DNA from: Dryococelus australis
Taxonomy: Eukaryota > Arthropoda > Insecta > Phasmatodea > Phasmatidae
Reading direction: 5' to 3'
Length of the DNA: 64,000 nucleotides
Assembly: GCA_029891345.1 (NCBI GenBank)
Contig: CM057009.1
Span: 88,273,416 to 88,337,415, forward strand
The notes beneath the pieces were generated by a model. The model had not been told where the DNA came from and did not search any database. It worked only from the letters and a program-made list of their open reading frames with translations. The position numbers and the translations under genes are program-made. Positions 1-11,373 of the stretch are shown in pieces (position 1 is the stretch's first letter; each line of letters begins with the position of its first letter).

Positions 1-1992
1 GGTGCCATCTGACGATTCCCTCCGAGATGATGAGGAAACCTTGTCAAGTAAATCGATATGCTTGAAGCGTCAAAAATCTGCATTATCACCTCTAAAGTGT
101 TATAGTCCTGCTTCGTTTTTTTTCTAAACAAATCTCAAAGATCATTACTCGAGTCCAACATTCGTCGATATCATAATCCGGGAATCAATTAACCGTAGCA
201 TATTCGAGAGGTCGGGATGACTTAACTGGAAAATACCTATTTGTAATTGATTGAAAGTAAAATATTCTTGCGATTAGCATTTAGGTCTCACTTTTCTCGA
301 TCAAATATGCAATTGGTATGCGTGAACGTCTGAAAATAGTGAATAAGAATGCCTCCTATAATTCGTGTAGATACTGAGACTGAAAAATTGTTCCTTTATT
401 TTTGTTAACGAATACAGAAAACTGTAGATGACACAAAGACATTTGAGCTCAGCAATAAGGTATTGAAAAAAAAAGATTAAAAATTAGAATCTTGCTATTG
501 ATATCAATTCGTTAATTTATATCTATTTTTATTACATTTCCTTGAATTCGCTATATAAGAACAAAAAACTTCATTTCAGTTGACGTGATTATTATTTATT
601 TCTAGATTAGGAAAAGGTTATTGAAGAGTGATGTATTTTTAAATAAATATGTGATGATGACGATGAGGATAAAATATTTATTAAGTATTGATTAAGTTTT
701 AAGCAGAGATAGAATTATTAAATGACGAGACTAAGTAAGACCATATAAGAATACTTATTAAGCAGAGTTTGTTTATTTATTAATAATTGAGTAACAATAA
801 TATTATGATATTATTATGTGATATATTTAATACTCACTAGGTACTGATGACGGATACTGGTTAAGCATTGATTCATAATAAATTAATTTTCTATGAAATG
901 GCGATATTATTACTAGGTTGAAAAATTAGCAGCTATTTGCTGTTGGTAACAGTGAAGATTAAGTATTGACTATATTATATTCATCGAGTCAGTATAAGGT
1001 GATTATAATCGAAGATAAATCATAAAAATTCTAAATTTTTTTAACTTCCTACATTACTTAAAAATAAATAATTAAAGTATGTTCGTAATGAATTAAAAAC
1101 ATAAATATTTTGTGTTGTTAGAAATTGAAACCTCGAGCAGAAAATGGTAATCCGTGATAATGTTGCCGGAACGTCCTACTGAGCCGTTTGTTTGGCACGT
1201 CTCTTGTATTAATTAAGTTTTATTCTTTACCCTAAGGATTTGAGCGTGGTATTGATGAAATTTTTTGGACGTCACTATAATTTTTGAGTGCAGTAGCTCA
1301 TTTTTTGTGTCAAAGCGCTGATTATTAGATTGCCCTCCTCTATCTAATTTTATTATAATTCAAATATTGTTATTAAAAGTTGTTATTAATTAAATAGTTG
1401 CTTCAGATATCGAAAACCAGAAACAGGAAATTTATATTTTGTTGTGATTACTTTTTTTTACTTCTATAACATTTAAAGATTAGCGAGTGAAACTAACCTT
1501 TTTAGTACTTATCTACAAGTTTTTTACATCATGGTTCAAAGGTTGGCAACTAGAGTCCTCTTCATTTGGTATTACAGACATAATTAAGGGTAAAGGAATA
1601 GGTGTATTTAATGTTAATTAATATTGACCTAAAATTCTAAGATGACTTTTTAATAATTTTGTAACTAACAAGATAAAGGGTAAATGTATAAATAATATTT
1701 TGACTTTATAAAATAACATCAAAGATTGTACTATGTACGGCGTAATTTAAATGTAGTCACCTCGACATATAGTATACTTATCCACCTATTTCTAATCTCT
1801 AATCTAATCCGACTATTTATTGAGATTATGTGATACATCGTACGACCCGCTTGGTGAGTGAACTGTTCCTTATATTTCGGTCGTTGTCGGGAACTATCTA
1901 TTTGTGGCGGCAAGTATTATTTACGTCCCTTCTTTTTCATGATTTGTAGTTTGGGGTGGTTCGCCGTGTGGTGCAGCAACCGCGGCCACGAG
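1..1992. other. A+T-rich stretch, no recognisable feature
   Basis: Both strands carry only short reading frames expected by chance in A+T-rich DNA. I see no transposon end, tRNA-like sequence or tandem array here. Confidence 0.6.
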
Positions 1993-2120
1993 GCAAGCAG
2001 TGTGATCGCCACAATGCTAACTGGGCAAGCAGTGTGATCGCCACAATGCTAACTGGGCAAGCAGTGTGATCGGCACAATGCTAACTGGGCAAGCAGTGTG
2101 ATCGCCACAATGCTAACTGG
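1993..2120. repeat. 32-bp minisatellite, four head-to-tail copies
   Basis: Four contiguous units of exactly 32 bp start at 1993, 2025, 2057 and 2089. Each begins GCAAGCAGTGTGATCG and ends ACAATGCTAACTGG. The third unit differs by one base (CGGCAC for CGCCAC). There are no spacers, so this is a simple tandem array and not CRISPR-like. It is more G+C-rich than its surroundings, and the near identity of the units suggests recent amplification. Confidence 0.95.
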
Positions 2121-3437
2121 GCGAGCGTTTCTCGCCGGGATTATCTTCAACTCCGAAACAGGAAACAAACCATGCATGACTTTCTAATTTGGCTTTAAAC
2201 TGTCGGATTAAAAAATTTGAATGAACATGGATTGATCTCGAAATTAATTTGTAGTCGGAGATGTTTCAGGGTATTAAGTGACTATTTTTTTTTTTTTGCA
2301 TTACGATTTAGACCTGCAAATCACTACGAAATTTAAGTCATAAGGAATAATGCGAAGTAAGGAATGATAAATTCTGAATATGATGTTTAAATCTCGGGGG
2401 CCCCTGTAAATAAAGTTGATGTATATATGTTGAAAAAATAACAAATAATTTTAATCTTAAAGGATGGAAAACAATGTTCCAAAAAAATTTATTATAAAAA
2501 TCACAAAGCACATGCAACTATGATATTAACTCAGACTTAAAAATGAATTGTTAGATGTTTTGTTTTTTATGTGCAAGTAAATAACTTGCAGAAAACGAAT
2601 GGTTGTAAAGAGTTATTATTAAATTCTAACCTTGCTCTCAGTTACTTTTTCTTTTTAAACACAGTAAGGCCTCATGCAGTTTACGGTACTAACGCAAACT
2701 ATATAAAAGGGTTTTCTGGTAAATAAGTGATAAAAAGATTTGAAGTTATGTTAAAATATTCTGTGCCTTTTCACTGTTACTCTCTGTGATGAGGTAGGCG
2801 ACAATAATCTTGCGGTGCTCAGTCTTTTTACAAGCTTTTATTTGACTTCACTTGTATGTATGTATATATGTGGGCGTGTTTAGTTCAAATCTTGCAAGTC
2901 GATTTTAAACCTCTTCCCGTTACCCAATTGAGCTGAAATTATGTGTAAATGTGTAGTTCCGATGATAATACAATGCGAAGGTTCCACTGAGCTGATCTGA
3001 TGACGGAGCCGGATGTTTATGTAACTTCACGTGTATGTATGTTAAACCACTTCCCGTTATCCAATTGAGCTTGCTGCAGCAATGTTGCCAGACCTCCCTG
3101 CCTGTGACAGTCGTCCTTATGTGGGTGGCACAAGCTTACCTCGACCAGGCGGGGTGGCTTGGTGCGTCCGATCAGCTGTGCTCGCGCGCACGTGCACACA
3201 CAGTGTCGAGTTGCGTCATTAGCTAGTGTATTAATGCTGGTTTTTCATATTATGTAACTAATGCATTTTGCATAAATGTTTTACTGTGTTGGCGAAAGTT
3301 TATGAGAAACTTCGATGTCTTGGAAATGCTGATTTAAATTAATTTATCTCATCACATAGTAAACGTACTGAGTTTGGCCTCGTTAGACTTGTCTCGATGA
3401 GTAATTTGGTTGTATATTGTGACCAGGTTCTGTAGCA
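2121..3437. other. A+T-rich DNA with an imperfect direct repeat
   Basis: Mostly unremarkable. Around 2844-2934 and 3023-3071 the same string recurs: ACTTCAC, then GTGTATGTATG-like text, then TTCCCGTTAYCCAATTGAGCT. This is an imperfect direct repeat about 180 bp apart. The wording resembles dispersed arthropod repeats whose ends contain CCAATTGAGCTGAAAT, but I cannot name the family. No gene is visible. Confidence 0.5.
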
Positions 3438-3500
3438 ATTATGTAGCAATGCACATTAACAGACATAAAACTTGTCGCGAGATGTGCATTGCTACATAAT
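3438..3500. repeat. Perfect 19-bp inverted repeat (hairpin)
   Basis: ATTATGTAGCAATGCACAT at 3438-3456 is the exact reverse complement of 3482-3500, with a 25-base loop. It may be a small foldback element or the stem of a snap-back repeat. No target duplication is evident. Confidence 0.9.
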
Positions 3501-3587
3501 ATAATAACTAAAAAGTTGGCGAAACTAAGAAGTGAAAAATAAAATAACTGAAAAAAAATTTTTTTTTAACCAAGCCTTTAGTAGTCC

Positions 3588-3867
3588 CACAATTTGTAGA
3601 ATTTGTAAGATGTGGTCGAACAACCGTAATACACTTTGCTACAAATTAATATGTTTCTATCAATTTATATTTAATATATAAAAACTTGGCGCAATATAGA
3701 ACGTATACCTCATTTGCTTAAGCGTAGTAAGTACATATCTTGCGTAAGAACCCTGAGTATTAGCGCCTAGCTGTTATATACTAAATATAAATTGATACAA
3801 ACATATAAATTTGTAGTAAAGTTTATTACGGCTGTTCGACCACATTTTACAAGTTCTACAAATTGTG
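3588..3867. mobile_element. Foldback MITE, 93-bp arms
   Basis: 3588-3680 and 3775-3867 are inverted copies with about eight mismatches over 93 bases. Outer ends are CACAATTTGTAGA and its complement. The pairing continues weakly inward (CTTGGCGCAATA against TATTAGCGCCTAG), leaving a loop of roughly 60 bases. There is no coding capacity. It lies 87 bp left of the larger foldback element. The target duplication was not identified. Confidence 0.8.
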
Positions 3868-4194
3868 TAACCAGTATAATTATTTTTCAATTTTTAGTGC
3901 AGTTATAAATAAAAGCTTGATTTTAAAAGTTTTGTACAGTTATTTTTTATGCCTTACACTCAAAATCGGAATCAGTTATTTTCTACTGATTGTCAATTGA
4001 AACTGCTCCATCCGGAATCTGTAGACAAAATATCACTTATTCATCAGTTAAAAGAAATCTACTAATTCAAGCAGTAGAAAACTAGTTATTTATAGTTGTT
4101 ATTAATAAATAAGCAGATCATTCCTATGTGATGTAAGTTAGGTACGATTTATTTTGTCACAGAACACAGATATTGTCTACACAAAAATGTTTTT

Positions 4195-4281
4195 GGAGGT
4201 GGTTGGGCTCGCACCTCCGCCCATAAAGAAAAGTATGCTGAGGCTTTCATGATAAGCCATATCCACTACCCTACTTTACCA
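4195..4281 (-). repeat. tRNA-like segment in left foldback arm
   Basis: Read on the minus strand, this contains an A-box-like part (GGGTAGTGGATATGG) and a B-box-like part (GGTGCGAGCCC) at tRNA spacing, ending ACCACCTCCA. Its inverted partner is at 5256-5340. It is too divergent to be a working tRNA gene. It could still carry an internal Pol III promoter. Confidence 0.5.
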
Positions 4282-4282
4282 C

Positions 4283-4478
4283 TTTTTTTTTTTCCCTTCA
4301 TTTGACATTGTCGTGACATTTGATATTGACGAAGCTCTAGTGAGGCCGTCCTGCTAACTGATTCCCATTGCGACAAGCGAACTGAAGATCTGCCGTGTTG
4401 GAGGCACCGGGGCACGAACCCGCGACCCTCCGACTACAGGTCGGCCATCCTATCCATGAGCTACGAGGGCAAGGCTAT
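4283..4478 (-). mobile_element. tRNA-derived SINE, family T, copy 1
   Basis: On the minus strand it begins GTATAGCC(T)TGCCCTC, has an A box (TAGCTCATGGATAGGATGG) and a B box (GGGTTCGTGCCCC), then a short body, and ends in an A-run (T-run 4283-4293 on plus). A second copy with the same start, boxes, body and A-tail is at 43705-43863. It is inserted in the left arm of the foldback element, because the right arm lacks it. It directly abuts a tRNA-like sequence, as copy 2 does. Confidence 0.75.
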
Positions 4479-5255
4479 ACTGGCAAATGTATGCTCGTAT
4501 TATGGGTACATGAACAACAAAATGTAATGTCAAATATTGCTGTAAGTTTCGTGAAGTGAAAGTATTTCTTGTTGAAATATATAGATTTTCTGCTCAAGTA
4601 CATGTCTTTTCCCAGTTCGAAAGTCAATTTATCTTTTGTTTAGTTCGGATTCTTTACTTTAAGAGATAAATATAGTGGTTTCAATGTACGAGGTTATCGA
4701 TGTACACAGGTATCCGCCATTTTACAATGCAACGAGACACTGCAGATTTAAACTGTTATTTTTAGTGACAGAGATAGATCAGTGATAAATTTACTGACTC
4801 GATAGTGTGGTGATTAGATAAGAAAGGTGGATTTACACCAACAAATGTTTTGTGGTCTGCAAGTTAACAGATCAATTAATGAGGAAACGAGCAAATTTCA
4901 TAACGTTTTGCGTTGTTTCTAACGTTCCACTGTCCGACACAATTATTACTAGTCAATCTGTCTTTTCAAAATAACTGTTTCATTCTGTAAAATCTCGTTG
5001 CATTCTAAAACGGCATACACATAGAAAACACCGACAACACCGTTAAAACCACTATATTTCTCTTTTAGAGCACACAATCTGAACTAAACTTACTTTGTAA
5101 TAACTTTCGAGCCTTACAAAGACATGTACCTACGTACGTATAATATGTGTATATTTCGACAACGTGAAGTACTTTCACATTACCGAACCTACAGCCGTTC
5201 GCCATTGTAAGTTTATGTTACTACGCAAATTGGAGACCGTTTACCTCAGTGTTAA

Positions 5256-5340
5256 ATAAGCAGAGTTGGTAGAACGTCAGCCAAAAGAAACAAGGAAATC
5301 TGTTGCGTTTTGGGGTGGCGGTTCGATACCAACCACTTCC
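5256..5340 (+). repeat. tRNA-like segment in right foldback arm
   Basis: GCAGAGTTGGTAGAACG serves as an A box and GGCGGTTCGATACC as a B box, followed by AACCACTTCCA resembling an acceptor 3' strand. This is the better-preserved partner of 4195-4281. Stem pairing is poor, so I call it tRNA-like and not a tRNA gene. Confidence 0.5.
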
Positions 5341-5593
5341 AAAATTTCATTGTACATGTAATCATTTTATTTTTCGACAAAATAATTGTACTTAATTTAT
5401 TTAAAACTGAAATGCACTGGTTTTAATACTTGTGCTTTTTATCAAGCGACTATAAATAACTGATTTTCTACTGTTCGTATTAGTGGATTTCATTTAACTG
5501 AAGATATTAGTAGTTTTCTTTTTCTACTGATTCTGGATGAAGCAGTTTCAACTGACAATCAGTAACAAATAACTGATTCCGGTTTAGAGTGTA

Positions 5594-7346
5594 TACTTTA
5601 ATTAAAGGCCCTTCGCCTGATAATCCTGAAAACCTCTGATTCATTGAACTCTGGGATGTTTTGTAGTAATGGGGGTTGACTCTGTTGAGGCACTAACGTT
5701 ATTTAGTTAAATAGTCTTCCGGACCTAGCTTTCAATACTTAAATGTGTTTCCCCACCCCATAGGAGGGAACATACTACAGACAGCTCCCCAGTTCACAGC
5801 AAACATCGAGTGTGCTTGTGTTTTTAGAAAACAAAAGGGGGCAGGCTGGCAACTGGTTGAATAGTGGCCAAACAGAACATCAAACAAAATTTGTTAAGCG
5901 GAATGTTCGTTTTCCCGTCCACACTGGTCGCCAACACATTCTTCATCACTGTTTCGTTTGGTGTTCTCTTCGAGTCTGCTTCGCCACAGGTATTCAAATA
6001 CTTTCAATGGATTGTAACAGCAATTTACGATAATATACGCAAATCCTCTATTCCGCGACTTACACCAACAGTTTTATTTACCTCGTAGATGTGAACAAAA
6101 GGACTACTATACTATTGGACAACCTCTGTGGCACTGAAACAATAACATATCAAGCATGTTCGTTAATAGACATTATCACAGTAATATTTAATGCGCAGAA
6201 AAATGTAAGATAAATTCAACATACCTTGTCGCCGAGTTCTAGTAACAGGTTTATATTCGTATATATTTCAGGATTTAAGTTCTGTGGAACCTGGACCAAG
6301 CAACACGTAATATTATCCATTGAGGACGCGAGATTTAATGCTATGGAAGTAGTGTCCATAGAACAGGAGACATGATCTTAAGACACAAGACACGTGGCGT
6401 AAAAATTGCATGCGCAGAAATCGGGAAATATAATTGGATCTCTCTGTAAAGGTTTAAAAGAAATACCAGCGGAGCGTGTATTTCCGAACATAATTAATTT
6501 ACATTAAAAATGGGGTGGGGTGGCATTAGAGAAAGAGGCAGAGGAAAAATACGATAAGGTCTAGAGAATTTATCCCTTTTTTTTGTCTCTGCAGTGCGCG
6601 CTCTCGAAGGCTTGATCTGTGCTAGGAGTGGAATCGTCCGAGCCTGTAACGCGGCATAGAGCCAATGAGAGCAGAAATCAGGAAAATGTACATCGTAATA
6701 TGCAAATGGATGTCATTGCCGTGGGCAGGGATAAAAAGGAACAATTTAATTCGTACAAATGTATCTAAATGGCGAGGGGGGCAAAAAGTAAATTTTTGCA
6801 AAAAGCGAACAAAAGCAGGGAACGAACGCAGCGAGATTATTACCTAATCGACATCTTAATAGAGATTTAAAGAGGTATAAGCAAAAATAAATCTGAAACA
6901 TTTCAGTTGTACTTTACATGCACGCAAATCAACCAAATGCGTCAGGAAAGTATGGATGCGGCACAAACTTGGAAGTGAATAAACCACCACGAACCCTGCA
7001 TGAGGCCCCTTCCGTAAGTAAGTAAATGCGAAGAATCACGAAATGCAAAGAAAACAAAAACGCGAGGTCGCCTATGATTACACTTCCTGATGAATGAATT
7101 AAAAAAAAAAAAACTGTAATTATCAGCGGTAGATAATATATTCCTTATCCACAGTTTGTTGTATTGTTTGCAATTATCTCCCCTTTCATGCTGGTCCCAG
7201 TTCGATACACGTCTGTGGCAGGCGATGTCGTATTTAATTAAACGAGGTTTATTATTTATGTCCCATAGTAGAAACTTCCGTGGTGTTCTCGAGATACTCT
7301 TTTTTCCGTGGACATCTCCCGTGAGTCACTGCTACACCTCCATTCT
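5594..7346. other. No recognisable feature
   Basis: Two overlapping short frames around 5810-6090 show no coding signal or homology that I recognise. The rest is A+T-rich DNA with isolated purine-rich patches near 6500-6560. Confidence 0.5.

Positions 7347-7376
<30 letters not shown>
7347..7376. repeat. CA microsatellite
   Basis: Twelve uninterrupted CA units (7347-7370) are followed by CTCACAC. The short frames crossing it are artefacts of the repeat. Confidence 0.95.
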
Positions 7377-7377
<1 letters not shown>

Positions 7378-8323
7378 GTGTATGTATATATAAAAGATGT
7401 TTCTCAATCAGACGGACAAATTTTGTGAGGTTATTCCTTATTGTTGTAATGCCTAGCCAAGTGTACAACCTATCTATATTCTTGCATAAACACACTGGCT
7501 CAAGGCCCTCAACAAAGTACCAGGATCGACTATATTAACTCTCCTAAATTACTACCACTGGTTGCTTCATTAATATAAAACTTTACTACCCAAACAAAAC
7601 AAGACTCAATTACACATTACACCGATACAATAAACACTACACTTCTTGACTCTTTCTATCTTTAGTTATATTTCAGATCTCAACTATCCTACTTATAATG
7701 ACTTTTGTTATTACGTTAAATTCCTATCGCTTAGTCTATAACTACTAATTATTCTCTGCTTCAATAATTACTTTAGATGACATTAATCGCTCTACCTGAC
7801 CCGTATCGCACCCTGCTCGCACTTGCACTCTACTCTAGATCACCTACCACTGACAGCCTCGAATCGCCGGAGCTCCTCCGTCGGCTCGTGTAGTGGAGAT
7901 GTGGTGAAGGAGGACGACTTGCCCAAGCCTGGTCCCATACCCAGCTCCTGGATAACATAGGCACTGGCTCCACCCGACACTGCACGATTCTGATTGGCTG
8001 AGAGCGTCGAACATCAAATGAATCTCAGAACCGGTCCAATTTTCAAATGTTTGATGGAAACTGAAGGCATCCAAATTTTTCAGATAAATATGGCGGCATT
8101 TATGACGTTTCAATGATGTCATAGCTGTCCAACTTTATTTAAACAAACTTATTGGAAGCAATTTGACGGAAAAATTTGAGTGTGACAGGGGCTTTACAGC
8201 CAATGGAACGTACTCCAACAGTTCCGGTAACGTATTCGCCAGGAAAGTGCGGTAAATGTGTACCCTTAAGTGTCCAGGCAGAATGTACGGCCTAGTCAAA
8301 CTATCCTCGATAATACCAGCCCA
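7377..8323. other. No recognisable feature
   Basis: There is a moderately G+C-richer patch at 7850-8110. Minus-strand frames of 92 and 63 codons here have no motif I recognise. Confidence 0.5.
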
Positions 8324-10080
8324 CACTGTAAAATAAATGTGTAAAAATACATGTACAACCTTTGGGTAATTTTACATTTTCTGTTTGTAATCTGTAAAAA
8401 AAATTTCAGTACGTGAAAATTTACAGCAATGTAAAAAAAACTTTATTCATAACATAGTACAAAGATATTATTTAAAAAACAGAAATGTATTGGTACGATA
8501 ACAATAAGAGGGGTGTGAATTTGCAAACTTGAAAGCATGTGTAAAAATCCACGAACATTAAATATTAAAACTCAAATCTGTGTATTTTTACAACTACGAC
8601 AATGTTGTATTTAAACATGTACATCGGTGTAAAAGTACACATTGTTATATGTCATTCAAAAGGTAGTACACTCTTACTGTAAAAAACACAAATGTACCGG
8701 TATATTGACATTTAAAACGGTGTGAAATTACACATGCGAAAGTATGTGTAAAAGTACACTAATTCATGACACTAAAACCCCAAGTCTGTGAGTTTTTACA
8801 ACCATGCCAATGTTGTATCCACTGATACATCAGTGTAAAAGTAAATATTTTCCTAATTCACTCAAAAAGTAATAGAGTCTTACAGTAAAAAAAAAACACA
8901 AATGTGCTGGTATTTTGACATTAACAAAAGGGTGTAAAATTACAAATTCGTAACTATATGAGCGTATATGTACACATAATTTTATGTATAATTTCCTAAA
9001 ACGAATACAGTATTTGTAATTTTACACTAATGTTCCTATGAATTTAAATATAACTACAAGTAGCCTATTTGCTTAAAACATCTGATCTAGCGGTAGGGAG
9101 TAGAACTACTTCGAACTCCTTTTCTGTGTTAAAAATGAAATCTTAACTCCCACTGATGGAATATGCTGGCTTTTGTAGAATATAACTACCTATTTATCGT
9201 CTGAAGTTAATCAATTTCCACATTTTGGAGAGATCTTATGTTAACTCTATTAAACTACCGAGCTACAAAACTGAGTAAAACTACCTTAAAACCATAAAAA
9301 AACCACATACAAAGGTTGTGAATTAATATAACACAGTTGCAAAAGAACATATGACGAAGGTAAAATTGTTTAGTAAAACCGTGAAAATGTGCAGACATTT
9401 TGTAATTACAATTACAGCGAACCTACGATTTGACTTTTTTTGTTAGTGAGAAAATACACATACACAGTGGTGAAATTACAATTGCGATGTTTGTGTAAAT
9501 TTACAGTATGTGGCAAGAAATCTACAATTTACATAGTCAAATTACATGCACGAGGTGTATGCTATTTAACATCGTAAAGTAGAAATTACATACTGGTATA
9601 GTAACATTAGACCTACAGTGTTCATGCAATTGGGTATGATGAACATTAAATAGTAACAGATTGGTGTAGTAATATTACCACAACAATGAATGTGTCAATT
9701 TACAATGTGTGGTAGAAAATTATTAATAAGTATAGTGAAATAACATGTACAGAGTACATGTGTTTTAATGTGACGATTAGTAAAAGAAACTGACAGGTAT
9801 GATAAAATTACGTTAGCAAAGTTTGTGTAAATTTACATTATGTGGCTTGGTATTGGTAAGAAAAAAAGTAAAATGACACACACAGAGTACTTCTGTTTCA
9901 ACATAATGATTAGTGAAAAGAATAACAAGTATACTAAAATTACACTGGCATTGTATTGTAAATATATATGGGACACACAATAAAAGTACACGTTACATGT
10001 GCATGTAAAAATACACGAACATGTGTGGAGATTGTGCTGCTACGAACATTCATGTAAAATTGCACAATTTCTTTACAGTG
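8324..10080. mobile_element. CACTGTAAA-ended element packed with quasi-palindromes
   Basis: The ends are inverted: CACTGTAAAATAAATGTG at 8324 and, read from the other strand, CACTGTAAAGAAATTGTGC from 10080. The interior is a dense series of short near-palindromes such as GTGTAAAAGTACAC (8627, 8746), GTGAAATTACAC and GTGTAAATTTACA (9493, 9825). The left part holds an imperfect tandem repeat. There is no coding capacity. A clear target duplication was not found. A second element with a CACTGTAAA end and TTGTAAAATTACAA motifs ends at 60210. The best guess is a non-autonomous DNA transposon with many subterminal binding-site-like repeats. Confidence 0.65.
8483..9000. repeat. About 210-bp imperfect tandem repeat
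   Basis: The block beginning AAATGTAYYGGTA recurs at 8483, 8690 and 8900 (as AAATGTGCTGG). Between recurrences the order is GGTGTGAA, GTATGTGTAAAA, TTTTTACAAC and CAATGTTGTAT. Two full units and a partial third are visible. Confidence 0.75.
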
Positions 10081-10430
10081 AGGATCATTGAGAAATCTGA
10101 GATATAAACTCAGTTACAAGCATAATTTTTTATTTATTAATTATATACAGGTTGTCAATGAATATGTGTTAGAAATTCATAGGCGTGATAAATGAGATGA
10201 AACGGAACATATTTTATTAGGGAAACCCATGTCCGGAAATGCCTTCTTATACCACAACACGGCGATACAAGCGAGCAGGGTTAGTCGGCAACCTGGTGGC
10301 AACCGAGCAGTAAACAACACGTACCGGACATTACGTGTGTAGATAGAAGGTGTTTTGCACTGCCCCATTTGACGCACAGTAGGAGGTCCCATTGTCTGGC
10401 CACCTCGTTCCCCCGACCCAGCACTCCTTT

Positions 10431-10700
10431 TATTCGCGCGCTCACGTTCGCGTGGCTCGAACGCCGCGTTTTCAAACCACACTGGGCGAAACTAGACCTT
10501 TTATTCACGGTGGAGCGTATTTCCAAACACTGCGTTTTGTTAACCGGAACGCTCGTAGTTACGATGAGCAGCGTTTGAGCATTTGCTAAGGCCTCTATTT
10601 TTCGCGCGCTCGCGTTCGCGTTTGCTCAAACGCCGCGTTTCCTCTATTTACTTTTATTTACGCATTTGTATGCGAGAACGCTCGTGGCAGTTGTGGCCCG
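10431..10700. repeat. CpG-rich imperfect direct duplication
   Basis: TTCGCGCGCTCACGTTCGCG with GAACGCCGCGTTTTC (from 10433) recurs as TTCGCGCGCTCGCGTTCGCG with AAACGCCGCGTTTCC (from 10601), 168 bp downstream. A second shared string, GAACGCTCGTRG, recurs at 10547 and 10675. It lies just upstream of the Harbinger transposase exon and could be its promoter or 5' region. That role is inference. Confidence 0.6.
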
Positions 10701-10764
10701 GTATCATTTCCAAAGCAGTTCTACCAACCAAACCTTCTCGGTTGAGTTCGATTTGTTGTGGGTG

Positions 10765-11055
10765 ATGGATCCAGTAGCCCTATTCTACGTGAACAATTTA
10801 AATAATAGTAAAAAACGTCAAAGAAAGAGGTTGCATGCTCAACCCATTAACAGTACGAGGTTTGTGGATGGCGCCTTTAGGAATTTATACGGTGGACTGA
10901 GGGAGGGCAATGGTAAATTCTTAAATTATTTACGCATGTCAGTAACGTAGTTTGACGAGTTAGTAATGAAAGCTGGCCAGCGCTTGAAAACCAATCCCGA
11001 AACAGTACGAGGACTAAGGTTTTCTATAGAAAAAAATGCTATTCGTAACATTGAG
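10765..11055 (+). pseudogene. PIF/Harbinger transposase, N-terminal exon, interrupted
   Basis: Translating from ATG 10765 gives a basic start (NNSKKRQRKRL), then HAQPIN, then LREGNGKFLNYLRMS, a stop codon, and FDELVMKAGQRL. The order R..R..H-PIN, then KF..YLRMS...FDEL, is the hallmark of the N-terminal part of PIF/Harbinger (DDE_Tnp_4-type) transposases. In those proteins the 'fRMS...FdeLl' block precedes the DDE nuclease. One in-frame TAG (10948-10950) breaks it between RMSVT and FDEL. The frame otherwise stays open to GAG|GTAAGT at 11053-11061, a good splice donor. The remaining exons (DDE core) are not seen downstream, where a SINE sits at 11374-11616. Known family function: binds element ends and catalyses cut-and-paste with 3-bp TWA target duplications. 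Here it is dead or a fragment. Confidence 0.75.
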
Positions 11056-11373
11056 GTAAGTTCTATTTGTATTACGTGTCAAGTAATATTCAGATTATTG
11101 AAAGTATTTATTCCAAAAGCATTAAAATACTGTTATCGGAAGTGGGAGATCCACAAAAAAAAGTTATAGACGCTAAATTGTAAAAAAAAAAAACCGTTAA
11201 ACTATTTGTATGTATTACGAAAAATATCTTGCATTTAAAATAAAACAAACTAAAAACTAATAAAATTACTGTTGGATTAAATCTAGAAACATTTTGAGAA
11301 AAGAGAAAATACAAATCCACTGCTATGAACGTTCAAAAAGAAATGAACTGTATGTAAGAAAGGAAAGGAAAAG

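Larger units (their letters stand above)
3955..5593. mobile_element. 1.64-kb foldback element with near full-length inverted arms
   Basis: The ends are inverted: TACACTC plus CGGAATCAGTTATT on the left, and the same text on the opposite strand ending GAGTGTA at 5593. The outer 140 bp match at roughly 85-90%. Inverted similarity continues almost to the middle: GTACATGTC-type text near 4600 and 5120, an ATAAATATAGTGGTTT-type block near 4665 and 5050, and CAATGCAACGAGA at about 4730 against 4995. The loop is about 4800-4945. The left arm is longer because a SINE (4283-4478) sits in it. TA at both edges fits a TA target duplication (TA|CACTC...GAGTG|TA). Each arm carries a tRNA-like segment. No protein is encoded. 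The family is unknown to me. Confidence 0.8.

Noticed and set aside
1993-2120. CRISPR-like array
   Set aside because: Units are contiguous without spacers and the genome is eukaryotic; simple minisatellite.
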